Part shown: positions 61,687 through 64,000 of the stretch, piece after piece | How positions within the stretch are numbered: position 1 is the stretch's first letter | Layout of the letters: the number at the start of each line of letters is the position of its first letter | Assembly (NCBI RefSeq): GCF_000469585.1 | Contig: NZ_AWNK01000005.1 | Span: 62,001-126,000 of the forward strand | Reading direction: 5' to 3' | Origin: Chrysiogenes arsenatis DSM 11915 | Lineage (GTDB): Bacteria > Chrysiogenota > Chrysiogenetes > Chrysiogenales > Chrysiogenaceae | Length of the DNA stretch: 64,000 nt | Notes under the pieces: generated by a model | The model's database searches: none | Seen by the model: only the letters and a program-made list of their open reading frames with translations | What the model was told of the DNA's origin: nothing | Translations under genes and position numbers: made by a program

Positions 61687-64000
61687 ATGCGCATCCTCAA
61701 TATACGTTTGAAAAACCTGAATTCACTCGCTGGCGAATGGGAAATCGACCTCACTCATCCGGCGTATATTTCTGATGGCATCTTCACGATTTCCGGCCCC
61801 ACAGGTGCGGGGAAAACGACCATCCTTGATGCTCTCTGCTTGGCACTCTATGGACGGACGCCGCGCCTGAACAAAGTGACGAAAAGTGGAAATGATATTA
61901 TGTCGCGCCACACCGGCGAGTGCTTTGCGGAAGTGACGTTTGAAACACCAGCAGGGAAATATTGCTGTCACTGGAGTCAGCACCGTTCGCGCAAAAAACC
62001 GGATGGCGAATTACAACCACCCAAACATGAAATTGCCGATGCTAATTCCGGCGCGGTTCTCGAAACAAAAATACTCGATGTTGCTCGCTTGATTGAATCC
62101 ATCACGGGGATGGACTTCAACCGCTTCACCCGTTCCATGCTGCTCGCGCAAGGGGGCTTTGCGGCCTTTTTGGAAGCGGCACCAGATGAGCGTTCTCCTA
62201 TCTTAGAACAAATTACCGGAACGGAAATTTATAGCCAGATTTCTATCCGTGTACACGAATGCAAGGTACATGAGCAAAAGAAGTTGGACGTACTCGAAGC
62301 TGAACTCAAAGGAATCTCCCTGCTAAGTGCCACAGAAGAACACGCGCTCCAAACACTGCAAACGGCCAAGGAGCAACAAGAAGCCGAACTGACACAACAC
62401 ATCCGACTCCATCAACACGCCTTGGTATGGCAACAAGGAATCGAGCGACTGGAACACGAGCTACACACCCTTGCAACCCGCCAGCAACACTGGGAGCAAC
62501 AGCGCGAGGCCTTCCAGCCTCAAGAGCTTCGACTCAAACGCGCAGAAATCGCGCATGAACTCTTCGCTGACTTCCGTGAACTATCCTCCCTGCGCAAGCA
62601 ACAAGCGACCGCCCGACAGCACCTATGTGATGCACAAAACGAGCTGCCAACGCTGCAGCAAGCTTTACAAAAGGCCGAAGTTCAGTGCGCGAACGTACTG
62701 CAAAATGTCGCGCAAACGAAGGTCGATCAGGCGACGCTCGCCACCCTGTTAACCGAGGTGCGTCAACTTGATAACACTCTTGCCATGAGCGCTCAATCCC
62801 TTAAAGAAAAGCAGAATGCACTGGAGAGTAAGCAAAAAGCATACGCAACCTTAGAGCAAAAATATCTAACTGAATGCACGGCACTTCAGAACAATAGCCA
62901 ATCGCTTGCGGCAACCCAGCGACAGATGGCGACAACACAAGCAGACGAAAGTTTAACGGAGCAGCTAAGCGGCATCAACAGCACTCTATCCCAGCTACGC
63001 ACTGTACTGGCACACGAAGACGAAAAACGGCTGGCGCATGAACAAGCCGAACGTTCCTTGAACACCGCGACGGCGCGTTGGAATGCGTCCGTCGAAAAAC
63101 TACAAAAGCTTGCCCTGCAAAGCGAAACGGATCAACAAGCCTTTATAGACAAGCAACATGAACTGGCACGCGTACTGGGCAACCGTGATTTTACTCTCTG
63201 GCGTGCACAATGGTCGACGCTGACCACCCGCAAAACGCACTACGAAGCACAGCTGAGTGCCGCCAATATGCGCGAGCAGTCGCAAAAACTCATACAACAG
63301 TACCACAAAGAGTGTGATGCTTTTTTGGAGGAATGCGCCCAACTGACAGAACATATTGCTGGCATTACAAAAGCGCTGGAAAATACTGAACGGGAACAGG
63401 AACTTCTCGAAACGCAACGGACGTTACTGCAAAAAATCGAAAGTCTAGAAGCTGAGCGGCATAAACTCCAGAGCGGTGCGCCGTGCCCACTCTGTGGATC
63501 CACGGAGCATCCGTTTACGGTAGGCACAACGCCGCACCTTGACACCACCACCGAACGCGTCGCTGCACTCCGCACATACAGCAAAGATCTACAGAGATCG
63601 CTTACCGAAGCGAACATTCAGCTTTCCCAGCGGCAAAAAGATATCAGTCACCGTACACAACAGATTTTTGAACGGCAGCAGGTTATCGCCACTATAGATG
63701 GTGAACTCATCCACGATCCCATCGCAATCACGCCAGATCAGCTTGCAAATGCACTTGCTGAAACAGTAGCCGAGCTGAATCAGTGTGTCGCTACACTCAA
63801 CGCTGCCGAGCAGATAGAACAAGAACTCGCGACACTCCGCACAGCAAGAGAAGCGGCTACATCTTCACTGGGAACAGCGGAACTCCTCGTACAACAGCAT
63901 AAAAATGCAATGCAAGCTGCGGAAGAACATTGCGTGCGGATTGCCGCTGAGCGAGACGCGCTTGCACTCCAACGCGAAGCGGAGTGGAATACGCTTATCA
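61687..64000 (+). CDS. sbcC: SbcC (Rad50-type) ATPase subunit, cut by window edge
   Basis: At least 771 residues are present; the gene runs off the right end. The N-terminal half-ATPase begins MRILNIRLKNLNSLAGEWEI and has Walker A ISGPTGAGKTTILDALCLAL, then the Q-loop region MLLAQGGFAAFLEA. Long coiled coils follow on both sides of the zinc hook CPLC (near residue 600). The ABC signature and Walker B would be past the edge. It pairs with sbcD. Confidence 0.96.
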   Translation, partial: MRILNIRLKNLNSLAGEWEIDLTHPAYISDGIFTISGPTGAGKTTILDALCLALYGRTPRLNKVTKSGNDIMSRHTGECFAEVTFETPAGKYCCHWSQHRSRKKPDGELQPPKHEIADANSGAVLETKILDVARLIESITGMDFNRFTRSMLLAQGGFAAFLEAAPDERSPILEQITGTEIYSQISIRVHECKVHEQKKLDVLEAELKGISLLSATEEHALQTLQTAKEQQEAELTQHIRLHQHALVWQQGIERLEHELHTLATRQQHWEQQREAFQPQELRLKRAEIAHELFADFRELSSLRKQQATARQHLCDAQNELPTLQQALQKAEVQCANVLQNVAQTKVDQATLATLLTEVRQLDNTLAMSAQSLKEKQNALESKQKAYATLEQKYLTECTALQNNSQSLAATQRQMATTQADESLTEQLSGINSTLSQLRTVLAHEDEKRLAHEQAERSLNTATARWNASVEKLQKLALQSETDQQAFIDKQHELARVLGNRDFTLWRAQWSTLTTRKTHYEAQLSAANMREQSQKLIQQYHKECDAFLEECAQLTEHIAGITKALENTEREQELLETQRTLLQKIESLEAERHKLQSGAPCPLCGSTEHPFTVGTTPHLDTTTERVAALRTYSKDLQRSLTEANIQLSQRQKDISHRTQQIFERQQVIATIDGELIHDPIAITPDQLANALAETVAELNQCVATLNAAEQIEQELATLRTAREAATSSLGTAELLVQQHKNAMQAAEEHCVRIAAERDALALQREAEWNTLI

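Overview
The window looks like chromosome from a motile, diderm, anaerobic or microaerophilic bacterium of roughly 50% GC. Evidence: lipid A genes (lpxA, lpxD, lpxI), bamA with a Skp/OmpH-like chaperone, an RND efflux pump, a futalosine-pathway menaquinone gene (mqnE), a periplasmic-type [NiFe] hydrogenase and a heme-containing chemoreceptor. The mix would fit Chrysiogenota/Deferribacterota or a relative of Campylobacterota, but I cannot place it from this sequence alone.

Left part (1-32.6 kb). An RND efflux pair on the minus strand diverges from a three-gene cassette: [NiFe] hydrogenase large subunit, hydrogenase small subunit, and a methyl-accepting chemotaxis protein whose periplasmic domain has two CxxCH heme motifs. 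The cassette ends in a 16-bp perfect terminator hairpin. A CiaB-like metallopeptidase, uvrA and murG follow (plus strand), then polA, a PpiD-like chaperone, a Ca2+/cation exchanger, pyrK and the RNase P RNA gene (minus strand). Next is a long minus-strand envelope and housekeeping run read from one good sigma70 promoter at 29.7 kb: bamA, ompH/skp, lpxD, fabZ, lpxA, lpxI, xseB, ispA, dxs, rbfA, nrnA, truB. Divergent from it are mtaB, a WYL regulator and a DnaQ-type exonuclease.

CRISPR island (32.6-44.6 kb). A type I-E system is read left to right: a 43-residue single-TM ORF, cas3, cas8e, cse2, cas6e, cas7e, cas5e, a BRO-N/DinD-like gene, cas1, cas2, leader, then 17 repeats. Just upstream, on the opposite strand, is a complete small-RNA unit: promoter, degenerate I-E repeat, 32-nt spacer, degenerate repeat, terminator. 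Its spacer matches the cas promoter with an AAG PAM and 16 of the first 18 positions. The two mismatches are at positions 6 and 12, which do not base-pair in I-E Cascade. This looks like a crRNA-type autorepressor of the cas operon. The main array continues into 572 bp of phage-derived coding DNA and then two more perfect repeats, which reads like one giant spacer. Phage gene fragments and a tRNA-like duplication follow.

Right part (44.7-64 kb). An Elp3-like radical SAM protein, an NtrC-type response regulator with its histidine kinase and dusB lie on the minus strand. A plus-strand run follows: YhiN-type flavoprotein, mqnE, a cupin-YbaK fusion, tmk, holB, a PSP1-domain protein, metG, a PPOX-family flavoprotein, a TPR protein, a ComEC-like channel protein, sbcD and sbcC (cut by the window edge). 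Many neighbours overlap by 1-20 bases, so translational coupling is common throughout.

Most notable: (1) the guide-RNA autorepressor of the cas operon, together with the small membrane ORF and the BRO-N gene in that operon; (2) the hydrogenase-chemoreceptor cassette, a candidate H2-sensing taxis system whose large subunit ends exactly at its ligand histidine; (3) the 572-bp phage segment between CRISPR repeats.
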